Part shown: piece by piece, positions 16,256 to 24,584 of the stretch
How positions within the stretch are numbered: the first letter of the stretch is position 1
Layout of the letters: each line of letters begins with the position of its first letter
From: Bacteroidetes bacterium GWF2_29_10
GTDB taxonomy: Bacteria > Bacteroidota > Bacteroidia > Bacteroidales > GWE2-29-8
Length of the DNA: 32,148 bases
NCBI GenBank assembly: GCA_001768555.1
Contig: MEOD01000025.1
Location: forward strand, 1 to 32,148
Reading direction: 5' to 3'
Notes under the pieces: generated by a model
What the model was told of the DNA's origin: nothing
The model's input: only the letters and a program-made list of their open reading frames with translations
Database searches by the model: none
Translations under genes and position numbers: made by a program

Positions 16256-16263
16256 TAACTTTG
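16256..16263 (+). promoter_or_regulatory. -7 box of the priA promoter
   Basis: TAACTTTG matches TAnnTTTG and overlaps the TTG that the track uses as a start. That rules out this TTG as the initiation codon and supports ATG 16285. The -33 region is poorly matched. Confidence 0.55.
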
Positions 16264-16284
16264 AATATTATTTTAAATTATAGA

Positions 16285-18789
16285 ATGACTCAACTTACAT
16301 TATTTGCAGATATAATTCTCCCTATTGCTGCACCAATAGCATATACATATCGAGTTCCTCTTATGCTTAATGATTTTGTTTGCATTGGGAAGCGTGTTGT
16401 AGTTCAATTTGGGAAACATAAGATATACACAGGAATAATATTAAAAATTCATACAAATCCTCCAAAAACGGGAGATGCAAAATATATTTTATCAGTAACA
16501 GATGATCTTCCTCTTGTTACAGAAGCTAATTTGAAATTCTGGCAATGGATTTCAGATTATTATCTTTGCACTTTAGGAGAGGTTATGTCTGCGGCATTAC
16601 CATCTTCACTAAAGCTAACGAGTGAAACAAAAATTGTTTTAAATAAATATGCAGATCAACAGGATGTCGTAAATTTAGATGATAAAGAATATCTTATTTG
16701 GGAGGGTCTTTCTATAAAAGGAGAACTATCTATTAAAAATGTAGCTGATATACTTGGAATAATTAACCCAATGCCATATATCAAAAAACTTATAGAGAAA
16801 AATATTATTAACACCGTAGAAAATATTATAGATAACTATAAGCCAAAAACAGAAACGATAGTTGAGCTAACAGAAAAGTACAAAAGTGACCAAACTTTGC
16901 TAAAGGATTTATTTGAAAATCTTGAAAAAAAAGCCCCAAAACAGCTAAGTCTAATTATGAATATAATTTATAATGAAAATAGAAATAAAGTATCAGGGAA
17001 TAATATAAATCTTCAGCAACTTTTAAAGGATAGTAATAGTAATCAGACGGCATTAAATACTCTTAAGAAGAAAGGTATTGTTGAAACAAAAATAATAAAT
17101 GTATCCCGAATAAATCAAAAAGACGAAAAGTATAAACAAATTGATTTTACATTATCAGAAATACAGAATACTGCATATAATCAAATTAATGAAAAGTTTA
17201 AAGAAAAAGATGTAGTATTGCTTCATGGAATAACAGGTAGCGGGAAAACAGAAATATATATAAAACTTATAGAAGATACAATAAAACAAAACAAACAAGT
17301 ACTTTATCTCCTTCCAGAAATAGCGCTAACAAGTCAAATAATAATTAGACTTAAGAAGTATTTTGGGAATGACATAGGTGTATATCATTCTAAGTTCAAT
17401 GAAAATGAAAGATTAGAAATATGGCACAGCGTTGTTAATAAAGAAAATACAAAAAACGCCCACTTTAAGTTTAATAAAATAATACTTGGAGCTCGCTCTG
17501 CAATATTTTTGCCTTTTGATAATTTAGGGCTTATTATTGTTGATGAAGAACATGACCCTTCGTACAAGCAAAATAATCCTGCTCCAAGATATAATGCACG
17601 TGATACTGCTATTTATTTAGCAAAACTATATACTGCTAAAACATTACTCGGCTCGGCTACCCCATCTATTGAGACCTATTATAATGCTAAAGCAAATAAG
17701 TATGCAATAGTAGAATTATCAAAAAGATACAATGATGTAAAACTACCTGAAATACTTATTGCAGATATTAAAGAAGAAACAGAAAGTGGCACAATGAAAT
17801 CTCATTTTACTTTTAAGCTTTTTCACCATATACAAAAAGCTTTAAAAGCAAAAGAGCAAATAATTCTCTTTCAAAACAGGCGAGGATATGCTCCTAAATT
17901 AGAATGTGATATATGCAATTGGGTTTTACATTGCAGACAATGTGATGTTATTATGACTTATCATAAAAATACAAACCAATTTAAATGTCATTATTGTGGA
18001 TATGTAACGTCTCCTCCTTTAAAATGTCCTGAATGCACTTCTGTTGAATTAAAACTAAAAGGGTTTGGTACTGAAAAATTAGAAGATGAAATGCCAACAT
18101 TTTTTCCTGAAGCAAAAATTGGAAGAATGGATTTAGATTCTACTAGAAGCAAAAACTCTTATCATAAAATATTATCTGATTTTGATGAGAAAAAAATAGA
18201 TATTCTTATAGGAACACAGATGATTAGTAAAGGACTTGACTTTGACAACGTAAGTTTAGTTGGCGTTCTTAATGCTGACAGTATGTTAGCTTTTCCTGAT
18301 TTTAGAGCTAACGAAAGAAGTTTTCAATTAATAACACAGGTTACAGGACGTTCTGGTCGAACAAAAAGGGGAATTAGTATTATTCAAACAAAAAGCCCAA
18401 ACAATCAAATAATACAACAAATTATTAAAAACGACTATATCAATTTTTATAATAACGAAATCCTTAAACGAGAAACATACAACTACCCCCCCTTTTATAG
18501 GTTAATAAATATCACATTCAAACATAAGGATATTAACAAACTTCATAAAGCTGCATCATATCTTGCAGATAATCTTAAAGACGCATTAGGAAATAAGCGA
18601 ATACTAGGACCAGAAATACCAATTATTTCTAAAATAAATAATGAGTATATTAAATGTATATTAGTCAAAATTGACAAAGATATTTCTATAACAAAAACTA
18701 AACAATTAATAGTAAACTATATTAATAATACTTTAACAATTAATGATTATAAACCTTTGCGTATTTTTATTGATGTTGACCCTTATTAG
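16285..18789 (+). CDS. priA: Primosomal protein N' (PriA replication-restart helicase)
   Basis: This 834-residue 3'-5' helicase restarts collapsed replication forks. I use ATG 16285 (MTQLTLFADIIL), since the upstream TTG lies in the -7 box. The N-terminal DNA-binding domain includes the 3'-end-binding start ADIILPIAAPIAYTYRVP. Walker A is GITGSGKTE (about 315-323) and Walker B is DEEHD. The zinc domain has eight cysteines (CDICNWVLHCRQC, CHYCGY, CPEC), and the later motifs GTEKLEDE, GTQMISKGLDFDNVSLV and QVTGRSGR are intact. It is convergent with the channel gene, with only 16 bp between. Confidence 0.97.
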   Translation: MTQLTLFADIILPIAAPIAYTYRVPLMLNDFVCIGKRVVVQFGKHKIYTGIILKIHTNPPKTGDAKYILSVTDDLPLVTEANLKFWQWISDYYLCTLGEVMSAALPSSLKLTSETKIVLNKYADQQDVVNLDDKEYLIWEGLSIKGELSIKNVADILGIINPMPYIKKLIEKNIINTVENIIDNYKPKTETIVELTEKYKSDQTLLKDLFENLEKKAPKQLSLIMNIIYNENRNKVSGNNINLQQLLKDSNSNQTALNTLKKKGIVETKIINVSRINQKDEKYKQIDFTLSEIQNTAYNQINEKFKEKDVVLLHGITGSGKTEIYIKLIEDTIKQNKQVLYLLPEIALTSQIIIRLKKYFGNDIGVYHSKFNENERLEIWHSVVNKENTKNAHFKFNKIILGARSAIFLPFDNLGLIIVDEEHDPSYKQNNPAPRYNARDTAIYLAKLYTAKTLLGSATPSIETYYNAKANKYAIVELSKRYNDVKLPEILIADIKEETESGTMKSHFTFKLFHHIQKALKAKEQIILFQNRRGYAPKLECDICNWVLHCRQCDVIMTYHKNTNQFKCHYCGYVTSPPLKCPECTSVELKLKGFGTEKLEDEMPTFFPEAKIGRMDLDSTRSKNSYHKILSDFDEKKIDILIGTQMISKGLDFDNVSLVGVLNADSMLAFPDFRANERSFQLITQVTGRSGRTKRGISIIQTKSPNNQIIQQIIKNDYINFYNNEILKRETYNYPPFYRLINITFKHKDINKLHKAASYLADNLKDALGNKRILGPEIPIISKINNEYIKCILVKIDKDISITKTKQLIVNYINNTLTINDYKPLRIFIDVDPY

Positions 18790-18805
18790 TAGAAATATGT
18801 GGTGG

Positions 18806-20020
18806 TTATCTTGTTTGTTCGTTTGCAGAAGGTCTTTGGTAAATACTTAGTTCAAACAAACTGCAAATAGCAATTACATGCTCGAAAATATCATTTTGAA
18901 TAATTTCATATTCTTTCCAAACAATTGTGTTGGCAAAAGCATATATTTCTAAAGGAAGACCAAAATCATTAGGTTGTAACATTCTAACAAACATGATTGC
19001 TTCTTTATCTATATTTTTATTATTATTCAAGAAATACTCAATATAATATATTAATAATTTTAAATTAGTTAAATCCTTATCTGCTTCAATCCTATTGGTT
19101 ATTTGACTTGAAAATTCTTTTGTGCGCTCTGTATTCTTTAATTTTTCGTATAAATCATTATCACAAAATTTGATTGTCTTAACATCAATAAAAAGCGAAC
19201 GCTTAATCCGCCTTCGTCCTGCATTTACCATGCCTCTCCAATTTTGAAAAGGTTCTGTAATGAGTGTGTACGTTGGAACACTACTGATGGTATTATCAAA
19301 ATTTTTAACCTTTACTGTTGTTAAGTTTATCTCCATTACATCTCCATCAACATTATACTTATTCATCGAAATCCAATCTCCTGGTCTTAACATGTCATTG
19401 ATTGATAATTGTATGCTTGCTGCAAGTCCAGTCAAAACATCTTTAAAAACAATCATCATAACGGCAGTTAAAGCACCTAAACCTCCTATAAGATACATTG
19501 GAGATTTGTTTAAAAGAATGGATAATATTATTATTCCTGCGATAAAATTAATTATTATTTTTATTATTTGAATGTATCCCTTAATAGTTTTATACTTTGA
19601 TACTTCAAATGTTAAATAAATTTCGTGTATTGCATTAAGAAAAGCATCAATAGTTATAACAATGACAACTATTAAATATATTTTTGAAATACCTTGAATT
19701 ATTAAAATTAAGCTATCATTATCTGAAAATCCAATTACCGAGAAAAAATAAATAATCAATATTGGGGCTAGATGTGATAACCTATGAAAAACTTTTTTTT
19801 GTAAAAATATATCATCATACGTATTAGTAGTATTCTTTACAACCTTTTTCAATACTCTAATAATAACCTTTTTAACTATATAATTAGAAATAATAGCTAT
19901 TATTAATGTTAATGCAATAACTAAGGCATCTTTTAAAAATAAAGCTAATGATTGATTAATACCTGTGTTTATAAACCAATTACTTGCAAAATCTCCAATA
20001 ATTATTTTTAATGTTTCCAT
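18806..20020 (-). CDS. MscS-family mechanosensitive ion channel
   Basis: This 404-residue inner-membrane protein resembles the YbdG/MscM branch. There are about five hydrophobic segments in the first 190 residues. The pore-lining helix is near GGLGALTAVMMIVFKDVLTGLAAS, with the Gly/Ala pattern of MscS TM3. After it comes the beta domain (NDMLRPGDWISMNKYNVDGDVMEINLTTVKVKNFD), then a soluble C-terminal region with the LPLEIYAFANT signature. It probably releases solutes on hypo-osmotic shock. It has its own promoter at 20067-20098. Confidence 0.9.
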   Translation of the reverse strand: METLKIIIGDFASNWFINTGINQSLALFLKDALVIALTLIIAIISNYIVKKVIIRVLKKVVKNTTNTYDDIFLQKKVFHRLSHLAPILIIYFFSVIGFSDNDSLILIIQGISKIYLIVVIVITIDAFLNAIHEIYLTFEVSKYKTIKGYIQIIKIIINFIAGIIILSILLNKSPMYLIGGLGALTAVMMIVFKDVLTGLAASIQLSINDMLRPGDWISMNKYNVDGDVMEINLTTVKVKNFDNTISSVPTYTLITEPFQNWRGMVNAGRRRIKRSLFIDVKTIKFCDNDLYEKLKNTERTKEFSSQITNRIEADKDLTNLKLLIYYIEYFLNNNKNIDKEAIMFVRMLQPNDFGLPLEIYAFANTIVWKEYEIIQNDIFEHVIAICSLFELSIYQRPSANEQTR

Positions 20021-20066
20021 TACCTCTTTTATTTAACTTATTAATCAACAAAACTTGTTTGTTTTC

Positions 20067-20098
20067 CAAAATTATTATAAAATTTTTATTACTACAAA
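20067..20098 (-). promoter_or_regulatory. Promoter of the mechanosensitive channel gene
   Basis: Read leftward, TTTG (plus-strand CAAA 20095-20098), 20 bp, then TAATTTTG (plus-strand CAAAATTA 20067-20074), about 47 bp before the start codon. Confidence 0.7.
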
Positions 20099-20140
20099 GA
20101 AATTGCATTTTATTTAAACTTAACAACAAATATAATTTAT

Positions 20141-21427
20141 TTAAACTTTTGCAAATAATTCAAAATTACCTGAATCATAAATAAAAGCATCATAGAACTG
20201 ACCTACATTTAGATGTTTTTTTGTTTTCACAAAAACTTCATTGTCTATTTCTGGTGAGTCAAATTGTGTCCTGCCTATGTAGTAATTTTCTTCTTTTGAG
20301 TCAATAATCAATTTTACCTTTTTATTTAAGTGTTGTTTGTTTACCTCAGCAGATATTTTTTCTTGTATTTTCATTATTTTTTGGATTCTGCTGTTTATTA
20401 TTCTTTTAGAATTTATTTGTTTAATATTGTAAGCTGCAGTACCTTCCTCTGCGGAATATCCAAAAACGCCTAATCGTTCAAAACGAAATTCTTTTACAAA
20501 GTCATATAACTCTGCGAAATTTTCTTCCGTTTCATTTGGATATCCAGTAATTAATGTTGTTCGTATAGCTACATTTGAAACTTTTTCTCTAATAGTGTAT
20601 AATAATTCTTTTGTTTTTTCTTTAGATATGCCCCTTTTCATTGACTTTAAAACATGGTCACTTATATGCTGGATTGGAATATCAATATATTTGCAAAACT
20701 TTTCGTTAGAATTTATTGTATTTAGTATATTTATTGGGAAACCTGCAGGATAAGCATAATGAAGTCTAATCCATTCTATATCATTTATGTCTGACAACTT
20801 ATTTAGTAAATAATCAAGCTTATTTTTTTTATATAAATCCGTACCATAAGTTGTTAAGTCCTGTGCTATTAGAATTAATTCTTTTACTCCTTTTTGAGAA
20901 AGGTATTTTGCTTCTTCTAACAAATCCTCTACATTTTTAGACACTAATCGTCCTCTAATTATTGGTATTGCACAAAAAGAACATCTTCGATTGCAACCTT
21001 CAGATATTTTTAAATACGAATAATGAGATGGGGTTGTTATTATTCTTTTATTTTCGTATTCAATATTATATTTTGAGTCTAAAAACTGAAGAATTTGTTT
21101 ATGAGAATTTATTCCAAAGAAAGCATCTACTTCAGGCAATTCGTTTGTCAATTCTTCTTTATATCTTTCTATTAAGCATCCAAAAACTATTATAGAAGAT
21201 AATTTCCCCTTTTGTTTTTCTTTTATAAAAGAAATAATCGTATTGATTGATTCTTCTTTTGCATCAAGAATAAAACCACAAGTATTTATTATTACAATAT
21301 CAAAATCGTCTGTATAATTTTCAAAGTCAACAAAATATCCATTGCATTCAAATTGTTTCAATAAATATTCTGAATCAACTTTATTTTTTGAACAACCTAA
21401 AGTTATAAAATTTATTTTTTTTGGCAT
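20141..21427 (-). CDS. rimO: Ribosomal protein uS12 Asp methylthiotransferase
   Basis: This 428-residue radical-SAM enzyme adds a methylthio group to the conserved Asp of ribosomal protein S12. The N-terminal MTTase domain has INFITLGCSKNKVDSE with further cluster cysteines in NTCGFI and FGCLIERY. The radical-SAM motif is GCNRRCSFCAIPIIRG (CxxxCxxC). A C-terminal TRAM domain (KVKLIIDSKEENYYIGRTQFDSPEID) completes it. The start codon overlaps the ftsY stop by one base (TAATG), so it is translationally coupled to ftsY. Confidence 0.97.
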   Translation of the reverse strand: MPKKINFITLGCSKNKVDSEYLLKQFECNGYFVDFENYTDDFDIVIINTCGFILDAKEESINTIISFIKEKQKGKLSSIIVFGCLIERYKEELTNELPEVDAFFGINSHKQILQFLDSKYNIEYENKRIITTPSHYSYLKISEGCNRRCSFCAIPIIRGRLVSKNVEDLLEEAKYLSQKGVKELILIAQDLTTYGTDLYKKNKLDYLLNKLSDINDIEWIRLHYAYPAGFPINILNTINSNEKFCKYIDIPIQHISDHVLKSMKRGISKEKTKELLYTIREKVSNVAIRTTLITGYPNETEENFAELYDFVKEFRFERLGVFGYSAEEGTAAYNIKQINSKRIINSRIQKIMKIQEKISAEVNKQHLNKKVKLIIDSKEENYYIGRTQFDSPEIDNEVFVKTKKHLNVGQFYDAFIYDSGNFELFAKV

Positions 21428-22383
21428 TAATTGCTTTTGAATAAAGAGTCCACAAATTCAAGTCTATTGAAAACTTGCAAGTCATCAATACCTTCACCTA
21501 TGCCTATATATTTTATAGGTATTTTAAATTGATCCGAAATTCCTATAACAACTCCTCCTTTTGCAGTTCCATCTAATTTGGTTAGTGCTAATGCGTTTAC
21601 TTCTGTAGCTTTTATAAATTGTTTTGCTTGCTCTATTGCATTTTGACCAGTAGAAGCATCTAAAACTAATAATATTTCATGAGGAGCATCTGGAATAACC
21701 TTTTGCATTACTTTTTTTATTTTACTTAACTCATTCATTAAGTTTACTTTGTTATGCAATCTTCCCGCTGTGTCAATAATAACAACATCTGTTCCTTTTG
21801 AAATAGCAGATGTCACTGTATCAAAAGCAACTGATGCGGGATCTGCACCCATGCCTTGAGACACTATAGGAACATTAACTCTATTAGCCCAAATTGTTAG
21901 TTGATCAACGGCAGCGGCTCTAAATGTATCTGATGCGCCAATAACAACACTACGTCCAGATTTCTTTATTTGATTTGCTAACTTTCCAATCGTAGTTGTT
22001 TTCCCAACGCCATTAACACCAACAACCATAATTACATAAGGAACATCTAATTTAGGAAAAGATATTTCTGTGCTATCATTATTATTATTTTCTGTTAGTA
22101 AACTTGCGATCTCTTCTTTTAAAATATTATTAAGCTCTGATGTGCCTAAAAACTTATCTTTAGCAACTCTGTCTTCTATGCGTTTTATAATTTTTATTGT
22201 AGTTTCGACACCAACGTCTGAACCTATAAGGATCTCCTCTAAATTATCTAAAACATCGCTATCAACTTTTGATTTACCAACAATAATTTTGGCAATCTTA
22301 GATAAAACACCAGTCTTGGTTTTTTCTAAACCCTTATCTAAACTCTCTTTTTTATCCCTAGAAAAAAAACTAAATAAACCCAT
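21427..22383 (-). CDS. ftsY: Signal recognition particle receptor FtsY
   Basis: This 318-residue SRP-type GTPase docks ribosome-SRP complexes at the membrane. The short N-terminal region (MGLFSFFSRDKKESLDKGLEKTK) is the membrane-binding helix; the long acidic A domain of E. coli is absent, as usual for Bacteroidota. The NG domain shows G1 GVNGVGKTTTIGKLA, G2-region DTFRAAAVDQL, G3 DTAGR and G4 TKLDG. It is coupled to rimO downstream. Upstream, a strong hairpin separates it from DUF4295. Confidence 0.98.
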   Translation of the reverse strand: MGLFSFFSRDKKESLDKGLEKTKTGVLSKIAKIIVGKSKVDSDVLDNLEEILIGSDVGVETTIKIIKRIEDRVAKDKFLGTSELNNILKEEIASLLTENNNNDSTEISFPKLDVPYVIMVVGVNGVGKTTTIGKLANQIKKSGRSVVIGASDTFRAAAVDQLTIWANRVNVPIVSQGMGADPASVAFDTVTSAISKGTDVVIIDTAGRLHNKVNLMNELSKIKKVMQKVIPDAPHEILLVLDASTGQNAIEQAKQFIKATEVNALALTKLDGTAKGGVVIGISDQFKIPIKYIGIGEGIDDLQVFNRLEFVDSLFKSN

Positions 22384-22450
22384 AGTGTTTTTGTCTTATT
22401 TCTTTTAATTTAAAATCATGTCGAAAACAACTCTTTTTTTAATATATCAA

Positions 22451-22505
22451 TAAAGAAAATAAGCCCTTCCCTTAAATATCTTTAGGAAAGAGCTTATTTT
22501 CTTTA
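22451..22505 (-). terminator. Hairpin between DUF4295 and ftsY
   Basis: The arms TAAAGAAAATAAGC (22451-22464) and GCTTATTTTCTTTA (22492-22505) pair perfectly over 14 bp, with an inner TTCC/GGAA pair. It lies directly after the DUF4295 stop and probably terminates or attenuates the rpmG-DUF4295 transcript before ftsY. Confidence 0.75.
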
Positions 22506-22518
22506 TTTTTTTTATCTT

Positions 22519-22674
22519 TTATTTTTTGTCAAAAAAATCTTTTACTAAATCTTTGTGCAAGATTTCTTCTTTAAAACAATAAGCACCTGTTTTTGGTGAA
22601 TTAACCATCTTAATTACTTTTACATAATCTTTACCAGAATCGGATTTTAATGTTGCAACAACTTTCTTTGCCAT
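22519..22674 (-). CDS. DUF4295 small ribosome-associated protein
   Basis: This gene was missed by the ORF track. It is a 51-residue basic protein, MAKKVVATLKSDSGKDY to the end KDFFDKK, with internal VIKMVNSPKTGAYCFKEE. This is the DUF4295 pattern restricted to Bacteroidota and nearly always next to rpmG. I recall it being linked to a Bacteroidota-specific 50S protein (bL38), which I cannot verify here. It lies 9 bp downstream of rpmG and shares the MAKK opening typical of small ribosomal proteins. Confidence 0.88.
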   Translation of the reverse strand: MAKKVVATLKSDSGKDYVKVIKMVNSPKTGAYCFKEEILHKDLVKDFFDKK

Positions 22675-22683
22675 TTTATTATA

Positions 22684-22872
22684 TTATTTAATTTCTTTGT
22701 GTATAGTGTATCTCTTTAAAATAGGATTATACTTTTTTATTTCAAGTCTTTCTGGTGTATTTTTTCTATTTTTTGTAGAAATATAACGCGATGTACCAGG
22801 TAAACCACTTGTTTTATGCTCTGTACATTCAAGTATTATTTGCACTCTTGCTTCTTTACTCTTTTTTGCCAT
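22684..22872 (-). CDS. rpmG: Large ribosomal subunit protein bL33
   Basis: This 62-residue protein, [19 protein letters not shown], has the family segment [23 protein letters not shown] and the ending [11 protein letters not shown]. It lacks the CxxC zinc pairs, so it is the C-minus form. It heads the rpmG-DUF4295 unit under an ideal promoter (22901-22931). In many relatives rpmB (bL28) comes just before it; here no rpmB is present upstream. Confidence 0.96.
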   Translation of the reverse strand: MAKKSKEARVQIILECTEHKTSGLPGTSRYISTKNRKNTPERLEIKKYNPILKRYTIHKEIK

Positions 22873-22900
22873 TTTACATACTTTTTTTTAAATTCGACTG

Positions 22901-22931
22901 CAAAATTAAAAAGAATTGTAATAATAACAAA
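22901..22931 (-). promoter_or_regulatory. Promoter of the rpmG operon
   Basis: Read leftward, TTTG (plus-strand CAAA 22928-22931), exactly 19 bp, then TAATTTTG (plus-strand CAAAATTA 22901-22908). The rpmG start codon is about 28 bp further. Confidence 0.8.
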
Positions 22932-23168
22932 ATTATTATTAAAAAAATCTTCTTTTATTTAAAAATTCCCAACAAAATATATTAAAAACGCATCTAATGC
23001 TACATGTATGCTCTATATCTGTCGTATGATAGTTTTAAAATAGTAAAAAAGCTTCATGTTAATAATTTCTAATGGGAAATTGGGGTTTATGATCAAAAGG
23101 AGGATAGTTATAAAAAATATTACCTTGAATTTTATTTTTTACTAATTTAGCATTTTAAAAATATACAG

Positions 23169-24584
23169 ATGCTGCAAAAAAAAGTCTTCTTTATTTTTTC
23201 TCTAACTTTTTTAATAAACATTTTAAATGCTCAAAATGTAATTATTAATGGATATGCTCCATATTTTAAATCAGAATACATTGCAATAAAATGTTATGTT
23301 GATTTTATAACTCCTATTGATAGTGTGTTATGTACGGAACGTATAGATAGTAATGGTTATTTCAAACTTATTTTAAATGTAAAACAAAGTAATTTGGTTT
23401 ATTTCAGTATAGGTAATGTTAAATCGGAGTTTTATGTAGAGCCTGATTCAACATACAGTATTATTATAAAAAATCCAGATACAGATGTAACTGATGATAA
23501 AATAAACTACAATTTGCGTCAAGTATATGTCAGCACTAATTTAGAAGATTCGTTAAAAAGTTGTTTGCATAATAATATTCAAAAGTTTAATGATTTTTAT
23601 AATTATTTTCTATCTGCTAATTATAAAAATTTACGTTATAGAAATTATTCGCTTGCGGATACATTTAGAATCTTAATAAAAGAACAATTCCCAGAAAGTA
23701 ATAATCTATATTTTAACAATTATGTAAAGTATAGGGTCGCTGCAATGGAACAGTATATACAAGTTAAAAGCGAAAAAACATTAGTTAAAGAATACATAAA
23801 AAGTCAGCCATTATTATATGATAATGTAGAATATATGGACTTTTTCTCTAATTTATATACTAAATATTTAATAGCAAATAAAAAAGAAGACACAATAATT
23901 AGCTTGATAAATAATAATTGTACTTATAAAGAATTGGCAAAAATTATAGATGATACAGTTATAATTCCAAATGAAAGAGTAAAAGAATTAGTAATTTTAA
24001 AGAACTTGTATGAATGTTATTATAAAAGATGCTTTGAACAATCTGTAATAATTAATTTGTTAGAATATATAAAAGATAGTGCACAGTTTGAAGAACACAA
24101 GTTAATTGCGAAAAATATTATAAAAAAAATAAATACACTAAAAGAAGAAACTATAGCCCCAGATTTTGAAATAAATGATAATACTAAAGAATTAGTAAAA
24201 TTATCAGATTTAAAGGGAAAGTTTGTTTTTATTACATTTCTTAAAAAATCATATATACCATGCCTAGAAGAAATAGAAATTATAAAAGATGCATATAAGA
24301 AGTATAACAACAGTATAGTTTTTATTACTATTTTTGCAGACAATGATGATAAAATGCTAAAAAAATATCTATTAAATGAAAATTTTGAATGGTATAATTT
24401 AATAGCCAACAATACAACAAATAAAAAAATATTAGAAGATTATAATGTTAAAACTTTTCCAACAAATATTATTATTGACGATGAAGGCAAAATATTTAAG
24501 TATAACGCCACTCATTTGTCAAAAGGGGGAGAGTTTTTATTAAAACAAGCGGCATATATCCAAAGAAGTATAAAACAAAAATGA
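23169..24584 (+). CDS. TlpA-like exported protein with DUF4369-type N-terminus and degenerate active site
   Basis: This 471-residue protein has a signal peptide ending near ILNAQ (about 22) and an N-terminal beta domain resembling DUF4369 (DSVLCTERIDSNGYFKL, then VEPDSTYSIII). A helical middle follows, then a C-terminal TlpA/redoxin domain from about residue 325 (APDFEINDNTKELVKLSDLKGKFVFI). The active site reads KKSYIPCLEE where the family has WCxPC, so the first Cys is Tyr and the Trp is Ser. The cis-Pro region TFPTNIIIDDEGKIFKY is kept. Disulfide exchange is therefore unlikely by the usual route. It overlaps the glycosyltransferase gene by 4 bp (ATGA). Confidence 0.82.
   Translation: MLQKKVFFIFSLTFLINILNAQNVIINGYAPYFKSEYIAIKCYVDFITPIDSVLCTERIDSNGYFKLILNVKQSNLVYFSIGNVKSEFYVEPDSTYSIIIKNPDTDVTDDKINYNLRQVYVSTNLEDSLKSCLHNNIQKFNDFYNYFLSANYKNLRYRNYSLADTFRILIKEQFPESNNLYFNNYVKYRVAAMEQYIQVKSEKTLVKEYIKSQPLLYDNVEYMDFFSNLYTKYLIANKKEDTIISLINNNCTYKELAKIIDDTVIIPNERVKELVILKNLYECYYKRCFEQSVIINLLEYIKDSAQFEEHKLIAKNIIKKINTLKEETIAPDFEINDNTKELVKLSDLKGKFVFITFLKKSYIPCLEEIEIIKDAYKKYNNSIVFITIFADNDDKMLKKYLLNENFEWYNLIANNTTNKKILEDYNVKTFPTNIIIDDEGKIFKYNATHLSKGGEFLLKQAAYIQRSIKQK

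Larger units (their letters stand above)
15975..16284. other. Divergent intergenic region, lipoprotein / priA
   Basis: This 310-bp AT-rich gap contains two promoters, one leftward for the lipoprotein (16012-16042) and a -7 box for priA (16256-16263). Nothing else was recognised in it. Confidence 0.6.

Noticed and set aside
23096-23108. AAAAGGAGGATAG, a Shine-Dalgarno-like sequence
   Set aside because: No start codon or ORF follows at a usable distance, and ribosome-binding sites of this type are little used in this phylum.
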